This document shows, piece after piece, positions 1 to 9,059 of a stretch of DNA of 64,000 nucleotides. A program made the translations under genes and the position numbers. Position 1 is the stretch's first letter. Each line of letters begins with the position of its first letter. The DNA is from Labilithrix luteola (GTDB lineage: Bacteria; Myxococcota_A; Polyangia; Polyangiales; Polyangiaceae), in assembly GCF_001263205.1 (NCBI RefSeq), contig NZ_CP012333.1:10831501-10895500 (forward strand), in the 5' to 3' direction. The notes under the pieces are model-generated. The model searched no databases and was not told where the DNA came from. It saw only the letters and a program-made list of their open reading frames with translations.

Positions 1-1192
1 CGGTGAGCGATTCGGACCATCGCGCCGCGGCATCGGCCGAAGCAGCGACGATCTGCACGCTGCCCGATTCGAGCGACGAGGAAGGAACCTCCACCACCAA
101 GTCGACGACCGTGTGACTCGGCTCGCGCTCGACCTTCTCCTGCTCGGGCGGAGACGACGCGCGCGGAGGAACGGAGATGCGCGGCGCATTCGACAAGCGA
201 GGAGGCGACGACGTGCGCGAGCCTCCTGAGCCGTACCGGCGCAAGATGTCGGCAAATGCATCGTGCACGGCGAAGGCATCGTGCGGCCGATCGTTCGGCT
301 CGCGCGCGAGGCAGCGCAGCAGGAGCGACTCGAGATCGGGCGGAAGGCCGTCGACGCGTTGGCTCGGCGGAATCGGCGGATTCGTCAGCGGCTTGAGGAG
401 CAGCTCCGACTGCCCTTTGCCATCGAACGGCAAGACGCCGGTGACCATCTCGTAGACGACGACGGCGAGCGAATAGATGTCCGAGCGGCCGTCGATGCCG
501 ATGCCCCCGACGTACTCGGGTGCGATGTACCCCGGCGTTCCGAAGAGCTGCTCGTTGAGCGTCAGGGTCGGCTCGCCGGACATCTTGGCGATGCCGAAGT
601 CGGTGAGCTTCACCATCACGTCGTTCGGATCGGCAGCGACGTCGACCTCGGCCCGCGCCGGACCGGCGGTGCGCGGCAGGAGCAAGATGTTCTCGGGCTT
701 GAGGTCACGGTGGATGACCCCCATCTGGTGGGCACGCGCGAGTGCGCTCGCGACCTGCATGCCAATCTTCAGCGCGCGCTCCCACGGCAGGCGACCACGC
801 TGGATCCAGGAGAGCAGCCCCTCGCCCTCGACGTACTCCATGACGAGGTAGGCCACGCCATCGGACTCGCCGACGTCCGTGATCTCCACGATGTTCTCGT
901 GGTTGATGCGATTGACCGCGCGGGCCTCCCGCAAGAAACGCTCGCGATGCTCGGCGATGAGACTCAGCTCGGGCCGGAGGATCTTGAGCGCCGAGAGACG
1001 AGCGATGAGCTCGTGACGCGCGAGGTACACGACCGACATGCCACCGGCGCCGAGGCGACGGATGAGGCGATAGCGCGAGGCGATGGTCCGACCGAGAAAC
1101 CGGTCGTTGCTCTTCTGCAACTCGGCGCCGTCGTGGGGGCAAAACGCGGCGTCGTCCGAGAAGAGTTCGGAGCAACGCGGACAGAGCTTCAC
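1..1192 (-). CDS. Ser/Thr protein kinase with N-terminal zinc ribbon (3' end cut by window)
   Basis: This is a cytoplasmic Hanks-type protein kinase, likely a signalling protein. Reading leftward from a GTG at 1192, the protein opens with a zinc-ribbon-like CPRC...CPHDG motif (Cys 4, 7 and 18). The kinase domain follows: glycine loop LGAGGMS near residue 48, VAIK-type lysine near 70, HRDLKPEN catalytic loop, DFG and the activation-segment APE region. The chain then enters a Ser/Pro-rich linker and runs off the window edge, so any C-terminal sensor domain is unseen. The GTG was chosen because the zinc ribbon starts right after it; no strong Shine-Dalgarno sequence is visible and the frame stays open upstream. 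It lies 76 bases downstream of the neighbouring lipoprotein gene, on the same strand. Confidence 0.85.
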   Translation of the reverse strand, partial: MKLCPRCSELFSDDAAFCPHDGAELQKSNDRFLGRTIASRYRLIRRLGAGGMSVVYLARHELIARLSALKILRPELSLIAEHRERFLREARAVNRINHENIVEITDVGESDGVAYLVMEYVEGEGLLSWIQRGRLPWERALKIGMQVASALARAHQMGVIHRDLKPENILLLPRTAGPARAEVDVAADPNDVMVKLTDFGIAKMSGEPTLTLNEQLFGTPGYIAPEYVGGIGIDGRSDIYSLAVVVYEMVTGVLPFDGKGQSELLLKPLTNPPIPPSQRVDGLPPDLESLLLRCLAREPNDRPHDAFAVHDAFADILRRYGSGGSRTSSPPRLSNAPRISVPPRASSPPEQEKVEREPSHTVVDLVVEVPSSSLESGSVQIVAASADAAARWSESLT

Positions 1193-1268
1193 GACCGAGA
1201 GGCTATCAGACTCGGCTTTCGCGCTGCTCTGAAAGCTCTGGCGCCCTCGAGACCCCAGGAATCCCGCG

Positions 1269-4200
1269 TCAGCGAGCGATCGAGCACTCGAGCGGCTGAC
1301 GCCATTCGGCCCCTCCCGTGCTTCCGACGCGCGCGAACGAGCCCCCTCGGGAAACGAGCCAGGTGTCGAGGGTGACCGAGTCGCGCGTGCCGTCCTTGCT
1401 CTTCGGCGTGCGCACCGTCACCTCGGGAAGGCGCATTTCGAGGCCTTCGAGGCAAACGAGCTTGTCCGACCACCTGACCCTGGCGAACATCGGTCCGTCC
1501 TTCGCGCGAAGCTCGCGTGCCGTCAGGCGGACCCACGGCGCGATCGTCTGGAGGGTGGCGCGATAGCCGCCGGTGTCCTGCTTGCAGGCCGGGTCATCCG
1601 CGAGGCGCAGCGTCGACCAAGGAGCGAGCGCTCGCGGCTTCTGCCCGGGGGCGAGAAGCAAGGCCGCGTCGAGCGCCGACGGCGGCTCACTTCCGCTCGA
1701 CGTTCGGAGAACGACGAGGTCGCCGTGGGGTCCGATCGCGAGCGCATCCGGGTTCGGAGGTGCCGAGTCGGCGCCCGTCGAGGCGTTCACCGTGAAGAGG
1801 TCCGTGGTGCCGTTCGGCCCGAGCTTGAAGACGTGTTCGACACCATCCGCGTCGACGTCGAGGAACGCGGTCTCCGTCTCACCGAGGGCGACGCCCGAAA
1901 CGATGCTCTCGTCGTTCTGAGGAGGACGCACGGCATAGCGCACGCGGACCGCCGAACGCGGATCGCTTCCGCGGACGAGCGCGAGGAACCCGCGTGGATT
2001 CGTGAACGCGAAGTCCGACGCCGAGCCGGTCTCGAGCGGGGTGACGGGGAGGAGCGCGCCGCTGTCCGTCAGGTCGTCCGAGAGGAGCTCCTCGAGCGTG
2101 AGTCCGTCGCGACGTCCGGCGGCGATGACGTCGGCATAGGCGAACACGGCCTTCCGAATCTGCGCCGAGGGATCGAACGGCGAAACGAACGAGAGCGTGC
2201 GCCGGAGGGCGCGCAGATCCTTGGACGGCCCGAGCACCGTCATGGTCGTCCCCATCGCGACCGACTGGTAGCCCGACAGCACGGCGCGCAGCGACTGCCC
2301 GTCGTCGCCGTCGTCGCCCACGTGATCGTGCAGAGGGTGAAGGAGGACGCGAGGGAAAACCAGCCGCAGGAACGAAACGTCGTCGTTCTCCGACGACGGT
2401 AGACGCGACGGTCCGAGACCGAGATCCTCGGGGGAAGCGATCGTCCACGGAAGCACCTGCGTCGCGACCGGCCCCGACGTCCGACACGCGAGCGTCACGG
2501 GCGGTGTGCGTTGGATGAACGGCGCAGGCCGAACCACGCCCTTCGGCTCCGCGGGCTTCGGGGGATGCGGAGCCCAACCGACGCGATAGAAACCACCGAG
2601 GTCACAGCCCACCGAGGAGCATTCGCCGAGTCCTGAGAGGCCACCTGGCGGAGGCGCGACCTCTACCCACGACCAGGCATGGTCGGTCGACTGAAAGAGG
2701 CGTCCCTCGCTCGACCGCCCGAGTGCAAACGCCCCGGCGCTCGCGATCTCGAGCTTGTAGGGCGACTCCGTCACCTGACCATCCTCACCAATCGCGATGA
2801 CCGAGTCGTCGCGAGCAAGCCCGATGAGGCGACCATCCGGGGCGAAGGTCCAATCGCGGTCCACGAGCTGCCTTACTTGGCGACGCCTTTTGACCCGATG
2901 CGACGACGAGGGGCCGAGCATGCCGTTCTCGCAGTCGACCTTCATCGCAGTGCCCGAGCGCACGTCGAGAACACGCGGCGGGTGGCTGAGGACGACCGCG
3001 GCTCGACCGTCGGCCCTGGGCACCCACGCAACGAGAGCTCCCCAGCCCGGATCGGCCATCAGGCTCAGGAGATCGAAGTTCTCCCACGAACCGTTCGGCT
3101 GCCGCACGCACGCGAACTCCTCGCTCGCGAGCGTGTTGCCGTCGCATGTCGACAGGTAGGCCACGCCACCGTCATCGGAAGCGATCAACCGCGCGTCGGC
3201 CGGGAACGTGTGCTCGATGATCGGACCGTCGAGCACGTGACTGACGACGAAGGCGCGCGGCGACGGCCGTGAGGATGCGCAGGCGAATACGACGTCGTTC
3301 GCGATCGGGAGCGGCTCGCATTCCGCGTCGGGCGGGACTCTCCCCGAATCGATCGACAGAATCGTCCCCGAGTGGATGTCCACGCGAGCAACGTCGCCCG
3401 CTTCGATGACGACGGCCGTACGATCGTCGAGCGACACGCCCGAGGTGACGGCCGCGCGAAGGGGTGACGTACTTCCTCGCCATCGGGGATCGCGCGGCCG
3501 CAGCTCGACCGGCTTTCGCGCCTCGCCGAGGGAGAAGGCAGCGAGCCGACCATCCGCCTCGAGACGCAGTTCCGTGCCTGTCGACTCCTTGATCCAGATT
3601 TGCTCGCCATCGGATCGAACGTGCTCCGGCGAAGCTCGCAGCTGTGCCGTCACGTCGCTCCAGTGGCCGCCGCCATCCATGCTGGTGAAGACGCTGCCGA
3701 GCTCGTCGTAGGCAAGTGCTCGCCCATCGTCGAGAGCCTCGATGTCGACGATGGCCTGCGGCTCGATCGGCACGCGCTCACCGGTCGGCATGCGCAGCGC
3801 CCACCGTTCGCCGTTGCTCGTGCGCACGAGCACGAAGCGTGGGCCGAACGAGACAGAGGCCACGGTGTCGTTCGTGTGGACGAACGGCTCGAGCACCCCG
3901 CCGAACGTGGCGGCGCGATAGAGGTCGAGCGAGGTCCAGAAGAGATAGCCGCCCCCGAAGCGATTCGGCAGCTTCGCGGCCCCGAGCAGACGACCGTCCG
4001 CGCCATCGTACACGCGAGAGTCGCTCGCACCGGCGACGACGCGGAAGTCGTCGACGACGAACCCCACCTTCCCTCCGCCGAGCGCGAACGCAGCGACGAC
4101 GCTTCGACCTTCGGGATCGGCCACCACGTATTGCGCAGGACCACTCGGAGCCGCGCTCTCCGCCGCGCGCGTCTCAGGCCGCGCGGTCGTCTCGATCACC

Positions 4201-4286
4201 GCTCGCCGGTCGTCGTGCGCGCACGCCGTCATAGCGGGCGCGAGCGCGAGCGTCACGAGAAGCCGGTCGAGGAACACGCGCCGCAT
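1269..4286 (-). CDS. Large lipoprotein with BNR/Asp-box-like repeats, function unknown
   Basis: This encodes a predicted lipoprotein of about 1005 residues. The start at 4286 was chosen over a longer in-frame ATG at 4580 because it begins a classic lipoprotein signal (MRRVFLDRLL... with lipobox AMTAC, Cys 22). The longer version would also overlap glnE. Two stretches resemble Asp-box/BNR motifs of beta-propellers: SMDGGGHWSDV near residue 210 and STDHAWSWVEV near the middle. The protein is therefore probably a propeller-rich surface or periplasmic protein. I recognise no catalytic signature. The C-terminal 400 residues show no clear family features. It sits between glnE and the kinase on the same strand. 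Confidence 0.72.
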   Translation of the reverse strand: MRRVFLDRLLVTLALAPAMTACAHDDRRAVIETTARPETRAAESAAPSGPAQYVVADPEGRSVVAAFALGGGKVGFVVDDFRVVAGASDSRVYDGADGRLLGAAKLPNRFGGGYLFWTSLDLYRAATFGGVLEPFVHTNDTVASVSFGPRFVLVRTSNGERWALRMPTGERVPIEPQAIVDIEALDDGRALAYDELGSVFTSMDGGGHWSDVTAQLRASPEHVRSDGEQIWIKESTGTELRLEADGRLAAFSLGEARKPVELRPRDPRWRGSTSPLRAAVTSGVSLDDRTAVVIEAGDVARVDIHSGTILSIDSGRVPPDAECEPLPIANDVVFACASSRPSPRAFVVSHVLDGPIIEHTFPADARLIASDDGGVAYLSTCDGNTLASEEFACVRQPNGSWENFDLLSLMADPGWGALVAWVPRADGRAAVVLSHPPRVLDVRSGTAMKVDCENGMLGPSSSHRVKRRRQVRQLVDRDWTFAPDGRLIGLARDDSVIAIGEDGQVTESPYKLEIASAGAFALGRSSEGRLFQSTDHAWSWVEVAPPPGGLSGLGECSSVGCDLGGFYRVGWAPHPPKPAEPKGVVRPAPFIQRTPPVTLACRTSGPVATQVLPWTIASPEDLGLGPSRLPSSENDDVSFLRLVFPRVLLHPLHDHVGDDGDDGQSLRAVLSGYQSVAMGTTMTVLGPSKDLRALRRTLSFVSPFDPSAQIRKAVFAYADVIAAGRRDGLTLEELLSDDLTDSGALLPVTPLETGSASDFAFTNPRGFLALVRGSDPRSAVRVRYAVRPPQNDESIVSGVALGETETAFLDVDADGVEHVFKLGPNGTTDLFTVNASTGADSAPPNPDALAIGPHGDLVVLRTSSGSEPPSALDAALLLAPGQKPRALAPWSTLRLADDPACKQDTGGYRATLQTIAPWVRLTARELRAKDGPMFARVRWSDKLVCLEGLEMRLPEVTVRTPKSKDGTRDSVTLDTWLVSRGGSFARVGSTGGAEWRQPLECSIAR

Positions 4287-4347
4287 GTGGGCCTCTCTGG
4301 TATAGCCGATCCGTCGAGGAGCACGAGCTGCGCGCCGGCGACGTCTC

Positions 4348-6132
4348 TCACCCTTTGGGAACGCCCAGGACCCCGAGATACGCCGCTCGCACGTCGGCGG
4401 TGACCGCGCGATGACGTTCGACGAGTGCGCGCCCCGCCGTGCCGTTGGAGCTGTCGCGGAATCCCATGCGGCGTGCCAGCGCGGCGAGGCCCGGCGCGCC
4501 TTCTTCGATGAAGCTCGCGCTCGTTCCGTGAACGACGCGCAGCGCTTGTTCGAGCTTGCGAAGCATCGCGTAGCCCTCACGGAGCACCACGGCGACGCCC
4601 GCGTCGAGATATCCGCACGCCTCGAGTGCCCCCAGCGCCGTCTCGGTGTCCGTGGTGCGGACGCGCGGGTCGCCGCCGTACTTCATCTGCAACCACTGCG
4701 TCGCGAACTCGACGTCGACGATCCCGCCGTGACCGAGCTTCACGTCGAAGCGTGTCGGACCTTCGCGCGCGAGCTCCTTCTGCATGCGCATGCGCAGGTG
4801 ATGCACGCGCGTCGGGTCGGGAGCGCCGCGCCCGTACGCGACCTTGTTCGCGATCGTGAGCACGCGCTTGCCCAGCTCGCGATCGCCTGCGCAAGGGCGC
4901 GCCTTGACGAGTGCCTGGCGTTCCCAATCCTCGCCGTCGGGCTTGGCGGACCGGCGCTCGTCGTCGAGCGGCGAGCCACCTTCGGAGAGACCGTGGTAGC
5001 GCGCGAAGGCTTCGAGACTCACGACGAGCAGGCCGTGGCTTCCGGACGGGCGAAGGCGCGTATCGAGCTCGTAGCCCGGGCCGTCACCGTGCGGCGTGCT
5101 CACGAGGCGGAGGACGCGCTGCGCAGCGCGTACGTAGCGCTCTTCGTTGCCGTCTTCCTTCGTCTCGTAGACGAAGAAGATGTCGAGGTCCGACCCGTAC
5201 CCGATCTCGCATCCGCCAAGTTTGCCCATGGCGACGACCGAAAGGCCGCCGCTCAGGCCCTTCTCTGCGAGCGCACGACGGGTCGCGTGCTCGAGCGTGG
5301 CGTCGGCGAGGGCCGAGAGAACGAGGGTGGCGCCGCGTGTCGGTAGCTCGCCGGCGAGCTCGGCGAGGCCGACCTCCATCATGATGCGGGCCTTCGCTTT
5401 GCGAAGCGCGCCGACGAAGGCGTCTTCTTCGTCCACGTCTTCCGCGGCGAGCCGCTCGGGATTCGTGGCTGCGGCGATCTCCTCTTCGACTTCCCTCCGC
5501 GCGCGCTCGGGCGTGGGCGGTCCCTTGGCGAAGAGCACGCTCTCCATGAGCTCCGGGTGATAGACGAGCGCCTCTCCGAGAAACGCGCTGGCGCCAAAGA
5601 GGCCCACGAGCTTGCGAAGCACTTGCCGATCGTCGGCCATGGCGCGCGCGTAGACGCTCGGGGTTGCGAGCCGACCGAAGAAGCCGGCGAGCAAGCGCGT
5701 GGCTTGATCCGGATCGGCGGCGTCGGCCAGCGCCTCGAGCAAAGTAGGAGCGAACTCTGGATGGCGATCGCGCGTGCTCGCGCCGAGCGGAAAGTCGGGC
5801 CGTCGCGCGAGGGCCACGAGATGGCGCGCGAGGTCCGGCGACGTGCTGCTCGAGAAATCGAGCCCGGACGAGCCGTCGGCGATCACGCTCGCGACGATGG
5901 CATCTTCGCCCGCATCGATGGCGGAAAGGAGCGGCCCGAGCTTCGCCGACTTGTCCTCGCTGCCGCCCTGGTTCTTCGTGAGCGACGCGAAGCGCGTGGC
6001 CACACGCCGGCGCGTCTTGTCGAGGTCCTTGTCGAGCTCGTGGCCGGAGGCGTGGCCGACCGTGCGAGCGATCGTCTCGAGAAGCTCACCGCGCGGCAGC
6101 GTGTGCGTCTGGATACCGGTTGCAAACTGCAC
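4348..6132 (-). CDS. glnE: Glutamine synthetase adenylyltransferase GlnE, C-terminal part (downstream of frameshift)
   Basis: This is the C-terminal half of the bifunctional adenylyltransferase/adenylyl-removing enzyme that modifies glutamine synthetase (GlnA) in response to nitrogen status. It carries the second nucleotidyltransferase signature, AMGKLGGCEIGYGSDLDIFF, and the GlnE C-terminal helical region (KLGHGGIVDVEFATQWLQ). The GTG at 6132 is only the first possible start in this frame. Homology continues upstream without a stop (NTLEALRRLRSRGLVTDRES) to the C-run at 6266-6271, where it joins the reading frame of the N-terminal half. The two halves together give about 992 residues, the usual full length. 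The break is therefore a single-base frameshift, either a real mutation or a sequencing error. Confidence 0.88.
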   Translation of the reverse strand: MQFATGIQTHTLPRGELLETIARTVGHASGHELDKDLDKTRRRVATRFASLTKNQGGSEDKSAKLGPLLSAIDAGEDAIVASVIADGSSGLDFSSSTSPDLARHLVALARRPDFPLGASTRDRHPEFAPTLLEALADAADPDQATRLLAGFFGRLATPSVYARAMADDRQVLRKLVGLFGASAFLGEALVYHPELMESVLFAKGPPTPERARREVEEEIAAATNPERLAAEDVDEEDAFVGALRKAKARIMMEVGLAELAGELPTRGATLVLSALADATLEHATRRALAEKGLSGGLSVVAMGKLGGCEIGYGSDLDIFFVYETKEDGNEERYVRAAQRVLRLVSTPHGDGPGYELDTRLRPSGSHGLLVVSLEAFARYHGLSEGGSPLDDERRSAKPDGEDWERQALVKARPCAGDRELGKRVLTIANKVAYGRGAPDPTRVHHLRMRMQKELAREGPTRFDVKLGHGGIVDVEFATQWLQMKYGGDPRVRTTDTETALGALEACGYLDAGVAVVLREGYAMLRKLEQALRVVHGTSASFIEEGAPGLAALARRMGFRDSSNGTAGRALVERHRAVTADVRAAYLGVLGVPKG

Positions 6133-6221
6133 GCGATGCTCGAGACGCCGGAGCGTGAGATACGCGCTCTCGAGGTCCCGTGATTCGCGGTCGGTGACGA
6201 GACCGCGCGAGCGAAGGCGCC

Positions 6222-7325
6222 TCAGGGCCTCGAGCGTATTCGGGTGACGGAGCGAAGGCTCCTTGCCCCCCAGATGAGCTGCAGCGACTGCACGAAGAAC
6301 TCGGCTTCGCGAATGCCTCCCGGCCCCAGCTTGAGGTCGCGCTCCGGCTCGCTCGAGAGCTCGACGCGGCCGCGCATGACGAGCTCGGTCATCTCGCGCG
6401 CGATCTTCGGATCGACCACCTTGCGCCAGACGAACGGAGAAAGGGCGTCGAGGAGGTGCTCACCGAACGCGAGGTCGCCGCCGATGGGCCGTGCTCGAAG
6501 CAGCGCCGCGCGCTCCCAGGTGCGGCCCCACGTTTCGTAGTAGCGCTCCGCGGCCGCGAGCGCGTTGACGAGCGGGCCGCGGGAGCCTTCCGGACGAAGT
6601 CGGAGGTCCACACGCCAGCACGCGCCATCCTCGGTGACGTCTTCGAGCGTCGCCGTGAAGCGCTGCGTGACCCGCATGAAGTGCTCGTGGAGCGTCTGAT
6701 CGACCTCCGCGCCGTCGCGCATCACGGCGCCTTCGTCGGTCTCGTAGAACGGAATGAGGTCGACGTCGCTGCCGCAATTCAGCTCGCGCCCGCCGAGCTT
6801 GCCCATGCCGAGCACGGTGAAGGCGCAACGCTCACCGTTCGCTGCGCGGGGCGTGCCGAAGCGCGTCTCGGCCCAGGACAGCGCCTCCGCGACGGCGATC
6901 TCGATGCACACCTGCGCGAGGTCCGAGATCTCGCGCGCGGTGGTGTCGATGTCTCCCCCTTCGTGCTCGAGGAGCTCGCGCGCGGCGATGCGGAGCTTCT
7001 CGCGCGCTACGAAGAGGCGGAGTCCGCGGCGAACGGCGTCGAGGTCACCTAAGTCGCCGATGAACGAAGCGGCGAGCCGCCGGTAGGCGCGAAGGTCACG
7101 CGCGATGCGGAGCTTGCCTTTGGCGATCGCGACCACGTCGGCGGGTCGCGAGAGAATCTGCGCTCGGAGGGCCGGATAGGCGACGGACAGCAGGCCGGCC
7201 AGCATGGCCACGTCCGCGTCGTGCGCAACCTCGCGCTCTCGCGCGGCCGTTTCGTACGCCTGCAAAAGCGCCGAGGCAGAGTCTCCGGCCAGCGCATGAA
7301 AAAGCCGCTTCACCCGCGTGGCCAT
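6222..7325 (-). CDS. glnE: Glutamine synthetase adenylyltransferase GlnE, N-terminal part (upstream of frameshift)
   Basis: This is the N-terminal half of GlnE, holding the deadenylylating domain. It begins MATRVKRLFHALAG and carries the first nucleotidyltransferase signature, LGMGKLGGRELNCGSDVDL, followed by the GlnE motif LKLGPGGIREAEFFVQSLQL. Homology then stops abruptly at IWGARSLRSV. Inserting one G into the 6-base homopolymer at 6266-6271 restores IWGGKEPSLRHPNTLEAL, which matches the family and opens the frame of the downstream half. The gene probably starts at 7325; the region upstream holds several hairpins. As written, the cell would make only a 367-residue product without the adenylylating domain. 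Confidence 0.88.
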   Translation of the reverse strand: MATRVKRLFHALAGDSASALLQAYETAAREREVAHDADVAMLAGLLSVAYPALRAQILSRPADVVAIAKGKLRIARDLRAYRRLAASFIGDLGDLDAVRRGLRLFVAREKLRIAARELLEHEGGDIDTTAREISDLAQVCIEIAVAEALSWAETRFGTPRAANGERCAFTVLGMGKLGGRELNCGSDVDLIPFYETDEGAVMRDGAEVDQTLHEHFMRVTQRFTATLEDVTEDGACWRVDLRLRPEGSRGPLVNALAAAERYYETWGRTWERAALLRARPIGGDLAFGEHLLDALSPFVWRKVVDPKIAREMTELVMRGRVELSSEPERDLKLGPGGIREAEFFVQSLQLIWGARSLRSVTRIRSRP

Positions 7326-7380
7326 AGCACGCGGGCGCAGCGAAGTTCATGACCGAGGATCGCGAGGGGTCTCGATGAGC

Positions 7381-7397
7381 GGTCGCGATTCGCGACC
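7381..7397. other. Small inverted repeat in the degP-glnE spacer
   Basis: A 7-base perfect inverted repeat (GGTCGCG, 3-base spacer, CGCGACC) lies in the 191-base spacer between the protease gene and glnE. It may be part of the transcript leader of glnE or a regulator site. It has no U-tract and is not itself a terminator. Confidence 0.4.
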
Positions 7398-7437
7398 ATC
7401 CAAATCGCGAGCGAAGCGAGTCCGCGTGGGGTGGGGC

Positions 7438-7483
7438 CCCCGAAAAATCGCGTTTTTCGGGGCGGGGCGGCGCGTGCCGCCCC
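7438..7483 (-). terminator. Twin hairpins downstream of the DegP-type protease gene
   Basis: Two perfect stem-loops follow each other. The first has a 10-base stem (CCCCGAAAAA / TTTTTCGGGG, 7438-7447 and 7453-7462) with a 5-base loop. The second has an 8-base stem (GGGGCGGC / GCCGCCCC, 7464-7471 and 7476-7483) with a 4-base loop. On the minus strand they lie 34 bases after the protease stop codon and upstream of glnE. They are good candidates for a transcription terminator or mRNA-stabilising structures. The A5/T5 tracts are inside the first stem rather than after it, so classic intrinsic termination is not certain. Confidence 0.55.
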
Positions 7484-7516
7484 GTGATGAACGGCGACAC
7501 CCCCGCGACGATTCCG

Positions 7517-8944
7517 TCACTTCGGCTCGATGGCCACGTAGCGCGTGGACCTGCCCTGCTTCACGAGGAGCAGAATCGGCTTCTTCGCCGGCGCGGCCTT
7601 GACCTTGTTGCCGAGGTCCGACGTGGTGCGCACGGCCTCACGGTTCACCTCGACGATCACGTCGCCCGGGACGAGCACGCCTTCGGCAGGGCTGCCCGGC
7701 ATGACACGCCGGACGACGACGCCACCGCCCTCGGCATCTTGCACCTGGAGGCCGAGCGCGCCTCGGGGCGATACACCCGACGACGGGCCTTCACGGCCTT
7801 CGCTCTCGTCGTTCGAGTTGTCCTCCTTGAGGCTGTCGAGCGTCACGCCGACGGTCTTCTCCTCGCCACCGCGAACGAGCTTGAGCTTCACCTTCGAGCC
7901 GGGCGCGTGCGAGGCCACGATGCGCGGGAGATCCTGCGCGCGGTGAACCTCGGTGTTGTCGACGGCCAGGATGACGTCTCCGCTCTTCACGCCCGCCGCC
8001 TCGGCGGGGCCGCCCTTCTCGACGTCGGCCGCAAGTGCACCGCGCGCAGAGCCGAGGCCCATGGCCTTGGCGAGCGGCTCGTCGAGGGCCTGGATGTGGA
8101 CACCGAGTCGACCGCGTTTGACGTGTCCGTCCGCGATGAGCTGCGGGAGGACGTCGCGCAGGGCATCCGACGGGATGGCGAAGCCGATGCCCTGACCGGC
8201 GGGATTGATCGCCGTGTTGATGCCGACGACCTGGCCACGCGCGTCGAAGAGCGGACCGCCGCTGTTGCCCGGGTTGATCGAAGCATCCGTCTGAATGAAG
8301 TCGTCGTACGGGCCCGCGCCGAGCGCACGGCCCTTGGCGCTGACGATGCCCATCGTCACCGTGTGGCCGAGGCCGAACGGATTGCCGATGGCCACGACGT
8401 ATTCGCCGACTTGCAGAGGCTCGCTCGGGCCGAGCGTCACGGCCGGCAGGTCCTTGGCGCCCTCGATCTCGAGCACGGCGAGGTCGAGCCGCGTGTCGCG
8501 ACCTCTGACCTTCGCCTTGAACTCGCGTTCGTCCGCGAGCTTCACGCGAACCGTGTCTGCGCCTTCGACGACGTGCGCATTGGTCACGACGTGGCCCTGC
8601 GCATCGACGATGAAGCCGGAGCCGAGGGCGCGCTGCTTGCGTGCGGGCCCCGAATCGGATGGGACGCCGCGACGGAAAAAGAACTCGAACGGGGATCCCT
8701 CCGAAGCCTTGGCTTCGTGCTCGGCCGTGATGTTGACGACCGAGGGCTTCACCTTCGCGACGAGCGCAGCGACGTCGGGCGCGGCGCCGTTGCCGCCCAC
8801 ACTGGACGTGACGGCGACGGGAGCGGTGGGACTCGGTGCTGCGGACGCCGTCGATGGGGTGGAGTGGCAGCCCGCACCGATGGCGAGCACGCCGATGAGG
8901 AGGGGAATGGCCTTGGACGCGTGGTCACGAACGAAGGAATTCAT
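7517..8944 (-). CDS. DegP/HtrA-family serine protease, lipoprotein, two PDZ domains
   Basis: This is a periplasmic serine protease/chaperone of the Do (HtrA) family, which degrades or refolds damaged envelope proteins. The 475-residue protein has an export signal ending in a lipobox (IGAGC, Cys 26), so it is probably membrane-anchored, unlike soluble DegP. The trypsin-like domain shows all three catalytic residues: His 124 in TNAHVV, Asp 154 in RLDLAVLEI and Ser 228 in NPGNSGGP. Two PDZ domains follow, roughly residues 270-365 and 385-465, separated by an acidic, serine-rich linker (NSNDESEGREG). The adjacent twin hairpins probably end its transcript. Assignment to the family is secure; its specific substrates are unknown. 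Confidence 0.95.
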   Translation of the reverse strand: MNSFVRDHASKAIPLLIGVLAIGAGCHSTPSTASAAPSPTAPVAVTSSVGGNGAAPDVAALVAKVKPSVVNITAEHEAKASEGSPFEFFFRRGVPSDSGPARKQRALGSGFIVDAQGHVVTNAHVVEGADTVRVKLADEREFKAKVRGRDTRLDLAVLEIEGAKDLPAVTLGPSEPLQVGEYVVAIGNPFGLGHTVTMGIVSAKGRALGAGPYDDFIQTDASINPGNSGGPLFDARGQVVGINTAINPAGQGIGFAIPSDALRDVLPQLIADGHVKRGRLGVHIQALDEPLAKAMGLGSARGALAADVEKGGPAEAAGVKSGDVILAVDNTEVHRAQDLPRIVASHAPGSKVKLKLVRGGEEKTVGVTLDSLKEDNSNDESEGREGPSSGVSPRGALGLQVQDAEGGGVVVRRVMPGSPAEGVLVPGDVIVEVNREAVRTTSDLGNKVKAAPAKKPILLLVKQGRSTRYVAIEPK

Positions 8945-9059
8945 CTCGCCCCTGAAGAACCGCCACGCGGCCGAATTCTTCCCGCTCGGGCTGAGACAGC
9001 TTCCTTCGCGCGCAATGGCGCAGAAATCAGGCTGATTTTCGCGAGCGTTCCGGTTGGGC

